A stretch of DNA of 64,000 nt from Sporosarcina luteola (GCA_014204635.1 JACHLS010000004.1:248001-312000), one strand, 5' to 3'; shown: positions 51,589-61,230, counted from the first letter of the stretch. Program-made: numbers and translations. Notes: a model not told the origin generated them from the sequence alone.

Positions 51589-53832
51589 TCATCTTGACTG
51601 TTTTTTTCTAAGACCATCCAAGATATCCGGACTGGCGGATGTGATCAGATGCAATTCATGCATCGGCCTGGTCATTGCCACATACAATAACTTTCGATCA
51701 ATCGGCTGATTGCGGAATGGATCATCGAAAGCCGCCACAATTACGGCATCGAACTCAAGCCCCTTCGATAAATGGCTCGGGACGATGAGCATCCGGTCTC
51801 CATCGATGTCGGACTGTTCGTCCAGCAATTGGACGAGCATGCCTGCAGTTTCCAATCTACTGAAGATTTCTCGGGCTTCACTTCTAGATTTACAAATCAA
51901 TGCAACGGATCGGTGGCCGCGCAAGCGGATTTCTTCATATATGGCCTGGATTTTCTCCGGTTCTAGTTCTGTCATTTCATAGAATTCAGGCTCACGGCCA
52001 TGCCGCACGACCGGCTCGACAAGCGGAAGATCCTCTTGCATTTCCTTCAACACTTCGTTCGCCAGCTCCATAATTTCTATTGTTGTCCGGTAGCTCTTTT
52101 GCAACGTCGTATAAGTCGCACGGGGAAACATGTCCTGAATCGGTTCCCAAGAAGTCAGCGCGCGGTAGCTATGAATCCCTTGCGCTAGATCACCGACCAT
52201 CGTGAACATATCCGTTTGCAAACCTTCCTGCAATGCCGATAGCTGGAACTCGCTGTAGTCTTGCACCTCGTCTATGAACACGACACGCATCTTCCACTCA
52301 TCTGAGAGTCCTTTGATTTTGACATGCAAATAGAAGAGAGCCGCCAGATCCTCCGTCTCCCATGTTTCTTTCTGATGAGCTTTCAGCAAAAGTTCCCGTT
52401 TGCCAGCGGTCCAATCAAACGCCAATTCTTCCTGTAACTTCGGATCCGTCAACCAATCTCGATACAATCGCTTCACATGTTGTTTTTTAAATCGTTTCAT
52501 GTAAGTAGCAACTTTCGCTTTTCCTTCCTTCTCAATTGCCGGCAATCTTGTATCCCGTTCCTCCATGACCCGAGTAATGCGAGCCCGTCGTTTTTCATCA
52601 TCTCGAATTCCATAGAGCGCTTTATCGAGAGCCTCTTCATATTTATTGGACAAGTTGGAGTAAAGCTGTTTTCGTTTTCGGGTTACCTCCGTTTTCATAA
52701 CGAGTTTAATCCGATCAAGACGCTTCTCGATCGGCATGTAGCGGAAATCTTCCATGAAGAGACGTTTCAGTCGTGACGCTCTCATGATCCGGTATTTATC
52801 AATGTAAATATCTTCAAACAGCTCGGCCGTGTCCCGCTCAAGCTTTTCGATATACCGCTGCATAATCGTGCGATACTGCAAGGATCCTTTCATCCGGGTG
52901 AGAAATAACGATTTTTCATCAAATGATTCTGCCGCTGTCAAACGCTCCAGTTTACGATTGGAATCCCCTAATTTCAATAAAAGACCCGTTGCTTGGAGAA
53001 TATATTCATCAAATGTTGATTGATAAATATTGCCTACACCCAACTCCGGCAATACATCCCCGATATAGTCCATGAACAGTTTACTCGGCGCTAAAATCAT
53101 CAATTTATTTGCCGGAAAATCCGTCATAGTATAGAGAAAATACGAGATCCGGTGAAGTGCGATTGTTGTTTTCCCACTGCCAGCTGCCCCTTGTACAATA
53201 ATCGGCTGGTTCAAATTAGCCCGGATAATTTCATTCTGCTCCGCCTGTATGGTAGAAACAATTTCAGTAAGCCGGACATCCGCCTTGCCGGAAAGCGCTT
53301 CTTGGAGCAATTCATCATTTGTTGTTAGATCGATGTCCTGGATATCGAGAAGTTCACCTTCTTCGATCTTATACTGGCGTTTTGAAAAGAGATGCCCACT
53401 GATTTCCTCATCGCGGACTTGGTACGTCAAATCGCCCAATCTGCCGTCGTAATAAACATTCGCTACCGGAGAACGCCAGTCAACTATGATAGGTTCTTGG
53501 GTCTCCTGGTGAAATACCGACGTCTTCCCAATGTAAAGGAATTGATCCTTTTCTCCTTCTGTCTGGAAATGGATACGCGCAAAGTACGGTTTCTGCTGAA
53601 TGGCTTCGAGTCCTTCCTTCTGGGAACGAGCCATCTCAAAAAATCGGGTGTTAGTCAAAATGTTGATGTAGCTTAAACTGGAATCCAAATAATCCAAATC
53701 TGCCATGGCATGCCGGACTTGTTCCTGCGAGGATTTCACATCACGCTGTGACACTTCCAACAGTGTCTGCATGTATTGCTTGGTGTAGTCGAGACGCTCC
53801 AACTCAAAATCAAAATCAGGGTGTTTCTGCAT
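51589..53832 (-). CDS. helD: RNA polymerase recycling helicase HelD
   Basis: The 747-residue SF1 helicase-like ATPase binds RNA polymerase and releases stalled complexes. The N-terminal coiled coil (FDFELERLDYTKQYMQTLLE) inserts into the polymerase channel. Walker A is VQGAAGSGKTTIALHR, the DExx box is VVFIDEVQDYSEFQ, and the C-terminal motifs LQKSYRTTIEI and LLYVAMTRPMHELHL close the helicase fold. The start is the ATG at 53832 with GGAGG nine bases upstream; the longer reading adds 50 unlikely residues. Tandem array 2 lies in the upstream gap. Confidence 0.93.
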   Translation of the reverse strand: MQKHPDFDFELERLDYTKQYMQTLLEVSQRDVKSSQEQVRHAMADLDYLDSSLSYINILTNTRFFEMARSQKEGLEAIQQKPYFARIHFQTEGEKDQFLYIGKTSVFHQETQEPIIVDWRSPVANVYYDGRLGDLTYQVRDEEISGHLFSKRQYKIEEGELLDIQDIDLTTNDELLQEALSGKADVRLTEIVSTIQAEQNEIIRANLNQPIIVQGAAGSGKTTIALHRISYFLYTMTDFPANKLMILAPSKLFMDYIGDVLPELGVGNIYQSTFDEYILQATGLLLKLGDSNRKLERLTAAESFDEKSLFLTRMKGSLQYRTIMQRYIEKLERDTAELFEDIYIDKYRIMRASRLKRLFMEDFRYMPIEKRLDRIKLVMKTEVTRKRKQLYSNLSNKYEEALDKALYGIRDDEKRRARITRVMEERDTRLPAIEKEGKAKVATYMKRFKKQHVKRLYRDWLTDPKLQEELAFDWTAGKRELLLKAHQKETWETEDLAALFYLHVKIKGLSDEWKMRVVFIDEVQDYSEFQLSALQEGLQTDMFTMVGDLAQGIHSYRALTSWEPIQDMFPRATYTTLQKSYRTTIEIMELANEVLKEMQEDLPLVEPVVRHGREPEFYEMTELEPEKIQAIYEEIRLRGHRSVALICKSRSEAREIFSRLETAGMLVQLLDEQSDIDGDRMLIVPSHLSKGLEFDAVIVAAFDDPFRNQPIDRKLLYVAMTRPMHELHLITSASPDILDGLRKKQSR

Positions 53833-54090
53833 TGTACAGATCCTCCATTTTGCATATTTTGCGTCCTGCGGTATGTAGTAATTGAGATGTTGGGGAATAA
53901 AACAGAAACTTGATTGTACCATGTTGGAATGTTTCGGGCAATATGATTTTACTGAAAACTTTTCTATGCAATGGTTTTGCATATTGGGTAGATGGGTGGA
54001 TAATTCGGAGAGTCAGCGGGATACTTAGAGTTATGAAGGAATCTCAACTTACGGGTAATGAGTGGAAATATTTGTATACTATCAGAAGCT

Positions 54091-54573
54091 TACGAGCACT
54101 TTGGCACCACATTCGAGCATTCTCAAGCACATATATGAGCGCTTTTTAAAATATATGAGCACTTCCAGCGAAGATACGAGTGGTATGGACAGGTATATGA
54201 GCGGTCTCTGGAATATACGAGCGGTTCAAGCACATATATGAGCGGTCTTTTGTTTATATGAGCGATTCGAGCACATATACGAGCGGTCTCTGGAATATAC
54301 GAGCGGTTCAAGCACATATATGAGCGGTCTCTGGAATATACGAGCGGTTCAGGCACATATATGAGCGGTCTTTCGTTTATTTGAGCGATTCGAGCACATA
54401 TACGAGCGGTCTCTGGAATATACGAGCGGTTCAAGCACATATATGAGCGGTCTCTGGAATATACGAGCGGTTTAAGCACATATACGAGCGGTCTCTGGAA
54501 TATATGAGCGGTTCAAGCACATATACGAGCGGTCTCTGGAATATATGAGCGGTTCAAGCACATATACGAGCGG
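54091..54573 (+). repeat. Tandem array with core TAYGAGCGG in alternating 20- and 21-bp units (array 2)
   Basis: About 24 units. The last 19 or so alternate almost strictly between a 20-base unit (TAYGAGCGG plus TCTCTGGAATA) and a 21-base unit (TAYGAGCGG plus TTCAAGCACATA), giving a 41-base higher-order repeat. Two TTCGTTTA or TTTGTTTA variants appear in the middle. The first four or five units (54091-54180) are degenerate. The array lies between the MCP and helD genes. The core TATGAGCGG is one base from the TATGCGCGG core of array 1. Confidence 0.93.
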
Positions 54574-54589
54574 TTAAATGAAATAAACC

Positions 54590-54629
54590 GATAGATGCTC
54601 TCTTAAAGAGATCATCTACCGGTGTTTAA
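54590..54629 (-). terminator. Terminator after the second chemoreceptor gene
   Basis: AAACCGATAGATG and CATCTACCGGTGTTT form an imperfect stem around CTCTCTTAAAGAGAT, a few bases after the MCP stop. It separates the gene from array 2. Confidence 0.6.
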
Positions 54630-54632
54630 GCT

Positions 54633-56321
54633 TTAAACCGTAAAATGTGACAGATTGCTCTGTAACTGTTCAGCAAGTGTGGAGAGCTGTTGAGCGCTGG
54701 ATGAAATTTCTTCGTTGGCAGCCAGTTGTTGTTCTGTCGCTGCACTAGTCGATTGGGCTTCAGCCGATCCTTGGACCGCTAGCTTCTCAACTTCCACGGC
54801 TCCGCCTGCTACTTTGTTCACCATTGATGTCATTTGCCCAATGGCTGCGGATACACTATTTACATTTTCTCTTACTTCAGTTGCCGCCTTTTCGATCTGC
54901 TCAAATACTTCGTTCGTTTTTCCTGTGACTGTTAATCCTTCCACAACCCGTCGGCTGCCATCCTCGGTTCTTGCTACTGCGTTGTCTACATTTTGAATCA
55001 TGGTTTCTACCATTCGGCCAATTTCTTCTGCAGATTGTTTTGATTGTTCCGCTAAATTGCGTACTTCCTCAGCCACAACGGCAAATCCCTTCCCATGCTC
55101 ACCGGCTCTCGCGGCTTCTATTGCGGCGTTCAACGCAAGTAGATTCGTTTGCTCTGCAATGCTGGTAATCATCGAGGTGACGCTGCGGATTTGCTCCGAT
55201 TGGGAAGCCATTTCGGAGATCACTTGAACCGACTCTTCCATCGTCCTATTGATTGATTTCATTTGGACGGTGAATTCCGTCATAAGTGCTGCCCCATTCG
55301 AAACAAGATGAGTCACTTCTTCTGTGGATTTGAGCATATTATCATTTTCCTCAGAAATTTGAGTAATGCCAATCGCCATTTCCTTCATGGATGCACTTGT
55401 CTCTTGGACGATGGCGACTTGTGCCTCGCTCGCCATAATGTTTTTCTCCGCAATTTCAGCTACCATTTCAGAAGCCGCCAAACTCTCTTCAGAACTGGCT
55501 GACAGTTCTTCTGCCTGAACCGCCAGCTGAACGGCAGATTCCCTTGTGCCGGATATAATATGCCGGACATCATTCGCCATCTCGTTGAAAGCTGTGGCCA
55601 TTTCACCGATTTCATCTTTATTTTTAATTTGAATCGGCTCTGAAGAAAAATTCCCCTCTGCCATTTGCTTGATGGCCGAGGTTAATGCAGCTACAGGCCT
55701 TGCAATACTATTACTGATAATACGCGCCACAATGATGCTGCCGGCAACCGCAACAGCTATCAGGCCAATTGTCAACATCCGAGTCGAGTTAAGTATTGAA
55801 TGTAGTTCCTCTTCTGTTTTATCCCGCTGATTATTTTGATGCTCAATTAATTGATCTATTCCATCCCTCGCTTTTTTCAACTGACCAGTTGCTTCATATG
55901 CGAGTCCGATAGCATTCTTTTCATTTCCTTTTTGAAATTCTTCCAAAATGAACCCGGTCATGCTTTCATATGTATTGATGCGGTCTGTTACATCCACTAA
56001 GATTTCACGTGCACTCTCACTTTTCACTATAGAATCTAGCTCTTCCAATATTTGAGCAGACTCGGTGTTTAATTGTTCCCGATCTTCCAACAACGTCGAT
56101 TCTTTATAAAGCATATAACCGCGAATACTATTCGATAATTCGTTTTGATTTGCTGATAATTCTTCCAGAAGCACAATTTTCCTCATCCGATCATCTATTA
56201 GAAAACGATATTCATCGCTTACCTTGAATAGCGACCATAAGCTAGAGGCTCCGATAACAATCATGATGAACAACACGGAAAGGAAACCGAACCAAATCTT
56301 TTTGCCTACTGTACGTTTCAT
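54633..56321 (-). CDS. Methyl-accepting chemotaxis protein (4HB type), second copy
   Basis: The 562-residue receptor resembles the one at 43488-45185: N-terminal helix ([24 protein letters not shown]), four-helix-bundle ligand domain, second helix ([22 protein letters not shown]), HAMP, and signalling tip [21 protein letters not shown] with [14 protein letters not shown]. The ATG at 56321 lies ten bases after AAAGGAG; the longer reading has no site. The two receptors are paralogues that differ mainly in the ligand domain, so they may sense different compounds. Confidence 0.94.
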   Translation of the reverse strand: MKRTVGKKIWFGFLSVLFIMIVIGASSLWSLFKVSDEYRFLIDDRMRKIVLLEELSANQNELSNSIRGYMLYKESTLLEDREQLNTESAQILEELDSIVKSESAREILVDVTDRINTYESMTGFILEEFQKGNEKNAIGLAYEATGQLKKARDGIDQLIEHQNNQRDKTEEELHSILNSTRMLTIGLIAVAVAGSIIVARIISNSIARPVAALTSAIKQMAEGNFSSEPIQIKNKDEIGEMATAFNEMANDVRHIISGTRESAVQLAVQAEELSASSEESLAASEMVAEIAEKNIMASEAQVAIVQETSASMKEMAIGITQISEENDNMLKSTEEVTHLVSNGAALMTEFTVQMKSINRTMEESVQVISEMASQSEQIRSVTSMITSIAEQTNLLALNAAIEAARAGEHGKGFAVVAEEVRNLAEQSKQSAEEIGRMVETMIQNVDNAVARTEDGSRRVVEGLTVTGKTNEVFEQIEKAATEVRENVNSVSAAIGQMTSMVNKVAGGAVEVEKLAVQGSAEAQSTSAATEQQLAANEEISSSAQQLSTLAEQLQSNLSHFTV

Positions 56322-56521
56322 GGTGCACTGACTCCTTTGAATTATAATATAGGTCAATTATAATTCAGCTAAAACCATTTTGATAGTACTTTTATTATAT
56401 AATTACCACTCTAACTTTTTACCTATAAAAGGATGTATTCAACATTTATTTTATTGTGTTTAAAACAAGTTGTTCTAATCAGTTGATTTTTATAGAAAAT
56501 AGGACACTGGTGAGCCTACAC

Positions 56522-56548
56522 AAAAAAGGCTGTCCGGACAGCCTTTTT
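56522..56548 (-). terminator. GNAT-epimerase operon terminator
   Basis: AAAAAGGCTGTCC and GGACAGCCTTTTT form a 13-bp perfect palindrome. Confidence 0.9.
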
Positions 56549-56551
56549 ACC

Positions 56552-57235
56552 CTATAGTTTTCGATATTCTACGTTCCATTCTTCATCATGCAATTCCATA
56601 CCTACTCCTACCCAGCCCTTTTGCAACATTTCTTGTTGCCTTTCAATATTCTCCATTTTGATAAAGACGGAGGCCGCACTATATTTTAAGATGGAACCTA
56701 AATCTTTCATTAATACATAGCGAAGCTTCGTTCCGTATTTCTCTTTCAACGCTACAATATGCATGCCCAAATCAAATTTATCTTTCAAACTGGCAATATT
56801 GAAAGGTGCGACCGTTGTACAAATATACCTATACTTCTCCTGGTCAATCTCCGATAGCAATATTCGGCCCAAAATTCGTTGCAAGCTGTTCCCTCTATGA
56901 TCCGGATCCACATTTGTTATTTCGGAATAAAGGACCGAAGATAATTCTTCCTTTGCAAGTCCCACATCCCATCCAAGATGCTCTTCATCCATCTCCTCCG
57001 GTTCCATCATTGCACGAAAAGCGATTAATTCATCATGAAGATAAACTCCGAGCATAATTCCTTTGCCGGTCAGAATGTAGGTGAACTCTTCTTCTGTGAG
57101 TGGTTGAAGGGAGTCTTTAGTTGCAAGTGAAGAAAGCACTTTCTGTTGGAGCGTCAGAATCTCAGCCAACTGTCCCAAGCCGAGATGGCGAATTTCAACG
57201 ACTTGTTGATTTCTTAAGGTAAGCTGCCGCCTCAT
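56552..57235 (-). CDS. GNAT-family protein coupled to the dipeptide epimerase
   Basis: The 227-residue protein has a GNAT-like core (LGVYLHDELIAFRAMMEPEE, SEITNVDPDHRGNSLQRILGRILLSEI) and a C-terminal extension. It overlaps the epimerase by 4 bases and so shares its function. An acyltransferase acting on amino acids or dipeptides is the obvious guess, but the substrate is unknown. Confidence 0.8.
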   Translation of the reverse strand: MRRQLTLRNQQVVEIRHLGLGQLAEILTLQQKVLSSLATKDSLQPLTEEEFTYILTGKGIMLGVYLHDELIAFRAMMEPEEMDEEHLGWDVGLAKEELSSVLYSEITNVDPDHRGNSLQRILGRILLSEIDQEKYRYICTTVAPFNIASLKDKFDLGMHIVALKEKYGTKLRYVLMKDLGSILKYSAASVFIKMENIERQQEMLQKGWVGVGMELHDEEWNVEYRKL

Positions 57236-58344
57236 TTTGAAATCTTCTCCGTCATGACTGTCAGTTTGTCCAATACTTTTTCATCGACCTGTATTCCTAA
57301 TCCTGGTTGTTCGGTTAACCGAATGAATGGCACGTCATATTTCAAGTCACCGATATCCTCACTAAATTTCAAAGGGCCTGTCAATTCAACGCTTGTAATC
57401 ATTTTCTTTGAAAACGCGACATGAAAACCGGCAGCCGATCCGACTGATGATTCGACCATCGAGCCGATTTGGCACTCGATGCCCGCCATTTCAGCCATAT
57501 GGGCCAATTTCATTGCTGGATAAATTCCTCCGCATTTCATCAATTTGATATTCACCTTATCCGCGGCTCTTTTCGCGATAATCTCCCTCATCTCACGGAT
57601 ACCACGCAATCCTTCATCGATCATCATTGATATAGAGGTCTTAGATTTAATCTCCACCATGGCATCAATATCATCTGCCTGTACGGGCTGTTCTAACCAA
57701 TCCAATCCGCAGTGCTCCAGCCTGCCCAATGCTTGTAATGTGGCTGCACTTGTTCTCCAGCCTTGATTCACATCTACACGGATGGCGATTTCGTCTCCAA
57801 CACGTTCACGGACAGCTTGGATCCGTTCAACGTCCATCCCCACATCAGTGCCTACTTTCATTTTTAACGAACGGTATCCTGCTGCCACGCGCTCCTCTGC
57901 CTCTTCTGCCATTTCCGCTGGGGAGGCAATGCTTAATACATGGGTAATCGGAAATTCATCATGGAACCGTCCGCCTAGCAATTGATAGACAGGCACGCCT
58001 AGCGCCTTTCCAACAAGATCGTAGCAAGCGATGTCAATCGCAGCTTTCGCTGTGGGAACTCCGTAAATTTCTTTGTCCATCAATTCATGAATCTTTTCGA
58101 AGTTTGCTGGATTTTCCCCAATTAATTTTGGCGCAAGCGTATATCGGAGAACAGCAAATGTGCTTTCCCAGCTTTCTCCTGTGACATGCTCATCCGCCAC
58201 CCCCTCTCCATAGCCGACATGGCCCGTATCAGTCGTGATTTTTACGATAATGGAAGGCATTGTATGATAGGTTGCATAACTGATAATAAATGGATCGTGC
58301 AACGGTAGCTGTATACCGTATAAATCGATATTTGTAATTTTCAT
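57232..58344 (-). CDS. Enolase-superfamily dipeptide epimerase (L-Ala-D/L-Glu epimerase-like)
   Basis: The 370-residue enzyme belongs to the muconate-lactonizing subgroup. The catalytic lysine pair is in SLKMKVG, metal ligands are in RVDVNQGW, LEQPV and IDEGL, and the second lysine is in KVNIKLMKCGG. Epimerases of this type act on L-Ala-D-Glu and similar dipeptides from peptidoglycan; N-acylamino-acid racemase is the alternative, and the GNAT partner could favour it. A divergent regulator and nhaC share an operator with it. Confidence 0.85.
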   Translation of the reverse strand: MKITNIDLYGIQLPLHDPFIISYATYHTMPSIIVKITTDTGHVGYGEGVADEHVTGESWESTFAVLRYTLAPKLIGENPANFEKIHELMDKEIYGVPTAKAAIDIACYDLVGKALGVPVYQLLGGRFHDEFPITHVLSIASPAEMAEEAEERVAAGYRSLKMKVGTDVGMDVERIQAVRERVGDEIAIRVDVNQGWRTSAATLQALGRLEHCGLDWLEQPVQADDIDAMVEIKSKTSISMMIDEGLRGIREMREIIAKRAADKVNIKLMKCGGIYPAMKLAHMAEMAGIECQIGSMVESSVGSAAGFHVAFSKKMITSVELTGPLKFSEDIGDLKYDVPFIRLTEQPGLGIQVDEKVLDKLTVMTEKISK

Positions 58345-58393
58345 AAACTGTTTTCCTTTCGTATTGGCTTTTCTTTATAGAATATTGTATCAT

Positions 58394-58412
58394 TGTCGTT
58401 AAATAGTCGCTA
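58394..58412. promoter_or_regulatory. Direct-repeat operator between the epimerase and its divergent regulator
   Basis: GTCGTTA (58395-58401) and GTCGCTA (58406-58412) are direct repeats with an 11-base step. The 19-base block matches 61204-61222 in front of nhaC at 17 of 19 positions. It lies just upstream of the -10 of the epimerase promoter (TACAAT) and just downstream of a TTGGCT/TATCAT promoter for the regulator. Confidence 0.7.
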
Positions 58413-58429
58413 TATATTCAGGAGGAAAT

Positions 58430-59671
58430 ATGATAAAAATCGCCATCATCGGTTCAGAAGATTTCTGTCGGCGGACAACGCAACTGCTTGATACACATTC
58501 GGATATTTTCCTCGATCCATATATATACCAACATCCAAAAGAAGCGGTACGAATTATTACGAGGATCAACCCGTGCGACGCCATACTCTTTTCAGGTTCC
58601 TTGCCTTATGAATTGGCCCTTCCCGAACTGGAGAAGCTGCAGATCCCCTCCGTTTATTTAAAACAGGACGAAACAGCGATTGCTATGACTCTTCTTTTCC
58701 TCGCTGCAACAAGACAAATCCAACTGAATGCCATTTCTATCGATATCCGCGAACCCATCCATCTGAAGCACATACTAAATGACTTGCAGGATGCTGTGGA
58801 GATACCCTATATTCATCCAATTCACAAGTTCGAAACGCTAGAAACCATCGTAGACTTTCACACTGCTCACTATAGCGAGGGAAAAACAGTGGTGGCCGTG
58901 ACGAGTATCCATGCAGTCTATGAGCGTCTTGTTGAACGTCAAGTCCCTGCCATGAAAATGATTGACCCAGAGAGCAACATATTACGCACTGTTCAAGAAG
59001 CGAAACAAAAAGCTCTCTACTATCGCAGCAAGTCTTCTCAAATTGCAGTGGGGCTGATCCGTCCTTTATCCGATCACGAATTGGCAAGTGAAGAAGTTAC
59101 ACAATTAACGAAGATGCTTCAAGGACATGCCACCACCGATTCGGAGGGACACAGTATATTTACCACGCTTGGGACCATAGAACAAGCTGTCGCGACTGCC
59201 CCCTTTCAAGAACTATTTCAAAAACTCCACTCCAAAGCACAATTAGCATTCGGTGCGGGTGAAACAATGGTTGAGGCAGCCCAACATGCAGAGCAAGCAC
59301 TGGCTCTAAGCACTCACCCAAGCCAATTTTATTTATTGGACGGTTTCAAACAATTGCGAGGGCCTTTTCCAGATCATGCAGACGGCCGAATCGACTTGCA
59401 AGTGAAGAATCCGGCATCACTTCAGATGGCAGAGACAACAAAGCTAAGCCCAGCTAACATTTCGAAAGTTATTCAGTTCGGCAAATCCCGACAATCCAAG
59501 CAATTCTCCGCAAATGATTTAGCCGTGTACATGGACGTAACAAGACGCACGGCGGAACGGATCATCAAGAAGATGAGCGAATACGGCTATATCCGGATAG
59601 CTGGCGAGGAGATGACTTACAAGCAAGGACGCCCACGAGCATTGTATGAATTGAATTTCCCACTATGGTAA
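58430..59671 (+). CDS. HTH transcriptional regulator with N-terminal sensor-like domain
   Basis: The 413-residue protein has an N-terminal region (IIGSEDFCRRTTQLLDTHS) resembling PrpR-N-type sensors, a middle region (about residues 200-300, IAVGLIRPLSDHELAS and FGAGETMVEAAQHAEQALAL) that looks like a degenerate GGDEF domain as in PucR/CdaR-like regulators, and a C-terminal winged HTH (ANDLAVYMDVTRRTAERIIKKMSEYGYI). It is divergent from the epimerase and separated by 85 bases. I cannot name the family; it probably binds the shared direct-repeat operator. AGGAGG precedes the ATG. Confidence 0.7.
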   Translation: MIKIAIIGSEDFCRRTTQLLDTHSDIFLDPYIYQHPKEAVRIITRINPCDAILFSGSLPYELALPELEKLQIPSVYLKQDETAIAMTLLFLAATRQIQLNAISIDIREPIHLKHILNDLQDAVEIPYIHPIHKFETLETIVDFHTAHYSEGKTVVAVTSIHAVYERLVERQVPAMKMIDPESNILRTVQEAKQKALYYRSKSSQIAVGLIRPLSDHELASEEVTQLTKMLQGHATTDSEGHSIFTTLGTIEQAVATAPFQELFQKLHSKAQLAFGAGETMVEAAQHAEQALALSTHPSQFYLLDGFKQLRGPFPDHADGRIDLQVKNPASLQMAETTKLSPANISKVIQFGKSRQSKQFSANDLAVYMDVTRRTAERIIKKMSEYGYIRIAGEEMTYKQGRPRALYELNFPLW

Positions 59672-59672
59672 A

Positions 59673-59702
59673 GAGGAAAGTCCAAAACGGACTTTCCTCT
59701 TC
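59673..59702. terminator. Bidirectional terminator between regulator and nhaC
   Basis: AGAGGAAAGTCC and GGACTTTCCTCT pair around AAAAC, between convergent genes. Confidence 0.88.
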
Positions 59703-61169
59703 TTACCTTTCCATTTGCATTTCTTTCTCTTCTTCAACTGCCACTTCAATGGCTTCACGTTTCGCTTTGTCTATCTCTTCCTTCGTCATTTTTACGATAG
59801 AGAAGCCCGTAGCCGCAAAGATGATCGACAATATCGGAACTGCATAATTCAAAATGGCGTACGGGCCGTATTCCACCACACCTACTCCAAGCGTGCCTAG
59901 AATAAATACGCCGCATGTATTCCACGGAATGAAAACCGAAGTGAGCGTTCCCCCATCTTCCAATGCCCTTGACAGGTTTTTAGAATGAAGCCCTTTATCC
60001 TTGTATACCTTAGTGAACATCCTAGATGGAACAACAATTGAAATATACTGTTCCGAACAAGTCGCATTCGTCAAGATACAAGCAGCAATCGTAGATGAAA
60101 TGAGTGTAAACGTCGATTTGATTACTTTTAATAATTGATTCATAATCGCTTGCAACATGCCAGAATATTCGAGGATCCCCCCAAAAGTCATCGCCACAAT
60201 GGTCATGGAAACGGTGTACATCATACTATCCAAACCGCCGCCATTGAAAAGGTTGTCCACCATCGTATTGCCAGTTTCAATCGAGAACCCGCTTTGCAGA
60301 GCGCCTAATGCGCTCGCGACGGTACCCCCTTGAATGAATATATGAGACATGAATCCTAGAATAATCCCGATCAGCAATGCGGGAACAGCAGGTACTTTAG
60401 CCGCCACGAGAACAATAACCGCCAACGGGACGAGCAATAACCACGGAGAGATGAGAAAGCTCTCTTTTAATACACTTGCAGTTTGAGCGATCTCGTCCAA
60501 CTTCATGTTTCCATCTGCAAACCGTCTTCCTAGGAAACCATAAACGCCCAATGCGATAAGTAAACCTGGAATGGTCGTATACATCATATGCTTGATATGG
60601 TCAAACAAATCCGTACCTGTTAAACCGGATGACAAGTTGGTTGTATCTGAAAGCGGTGACATTTTATCTCCAAAATATGCCCCAGAGATGATGGCCCCGG
60701 CGACCATGCCTGCCGGGATCCCCATGCTCATCCCGATTCCCATTCCGGCAACACCAATTGTCCCCATCGTTGACCATGAGCTGCCAATAGCTAGAGAAAC
60801 AATGGCGCAAATAATTGCAATTGCAACGAGAAACCATGACGGTGAAATAATCTGCAATCCATAATAAATCATCGTTGCAACGATACCGCCGCCCATCCAA
60901 GCACCAATTGTCAGGCCGACAAGCATGATGATGACAACTGCTGGCAACGCCAAGCGAATTCCCTTGTACATCATTTCCTCAATTTCTTTCCAGCTGTAGC
61001 CTGCCCGCCATGCAACAAGAGCGGCAACTGTCGTTCCCACAATGAGAGGCATATGCGGACCCTGTTCCAACTTGACCACTGTTACGAGCATAACTATGAT
61101 CATGATAAAGAGCGGCAGTATGGCCATCCAAAAGCCAATTTTCTTTTCCGTTTTTGTTTCCAAGTTCAT
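59703..61169 (-). CDS. nhaC: NhaC-family Na+/H+ (or amino-acid) antiporter
   Basis: The 488-residue protein has about eleven or twelve membrane helices and the NhaC signatures GSSWSTMGTIGVAGMGIG, GAYFGDKMSPLSDTTNLSS, LTNATCSEQYISIVVPSRMF and LEDGGTLTSVFIPWNTCGVF. NhaC family members exchange sodium for protons or, as in malate/lactate antiporters, organic anions. The shared operator with the epimerase suggests the transport of its substrate or product. The name nhaC denotes the family only. Confidence 0.88.
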   Translation of the reverse strand: MNLETKTEKKIGFWMAILPLFIMIIVMLVTVVKLEQGPHMPLIVGTTVAALVAWRAGYSWKEIEEMMYKGIRLALPAVVIIMLVGLTIGAWMGGGIVATMIYYGLQIISPSWFLVAIAIICAIVSLAIGSSWSTMGTIGVAGMGIGMSMGIPAGMVAGAIISGAYFGDKMSPLSDTTNLSSGLTGTDLFDHIKHMMYTTIPGLLIALGVYGFLGRRFADGNMKLDEIAQTASVLKESFLISPWLLLVPLAVIVLVAAKVPAVPALLIGIILGFMSHIFIQGGTVASALGALQSGFSIETGNTMVDNLFNGGGLDSMMYTVSMTIVAMTFGGILEYSGMLQAIMNQLLKVIKSTFTLISSTIAACILTNATCSEQYISIVVPSRMFTKVYKDKGLHSKNLSRALEDGGTLTSVFIPWNTCGVFILGTLGVGVVEYGPYAILNYAVPILSIIFAATGFSIVKMTKEEIDKAKREAIEVAVEEEKEMQMER

Positions 61170-61203
61170 TCCCCCGCTTCTAAGTTGTCAAATGATTCCA
61201 AAG

Positions 61204-61222
61204 TGTCGTTATATAGTCGTTA
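61204..61222. promoter_or_regulatory. Direct-repeat operator of nhaC
   Basis: GTCGTTA (61205-61211) and GTCGTTA (61216-61222) are direct repeats with an 11-base step, the same as at 58394-58412. It lies just downstream of the nhaC -10, a typical repressor position. Confidence 0.75.
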
Positions 61223-61230
61223 ATAATAAA

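Noticed and set aside
54123..54479. Minus-strand open frame with YSRDRSYMCLNRSYIPE repeats
   Set aside because: It only reflects the 41-bp higher-order repeat of array 2; no ribosome site or promoter supports it, and the ends do not match the array boundary.
54091..54573. CRISPR-like array
   Set aside because: The 9-base core is too short, the stretches between cores are not unique (two recurring kinds), and no cas genes are near.
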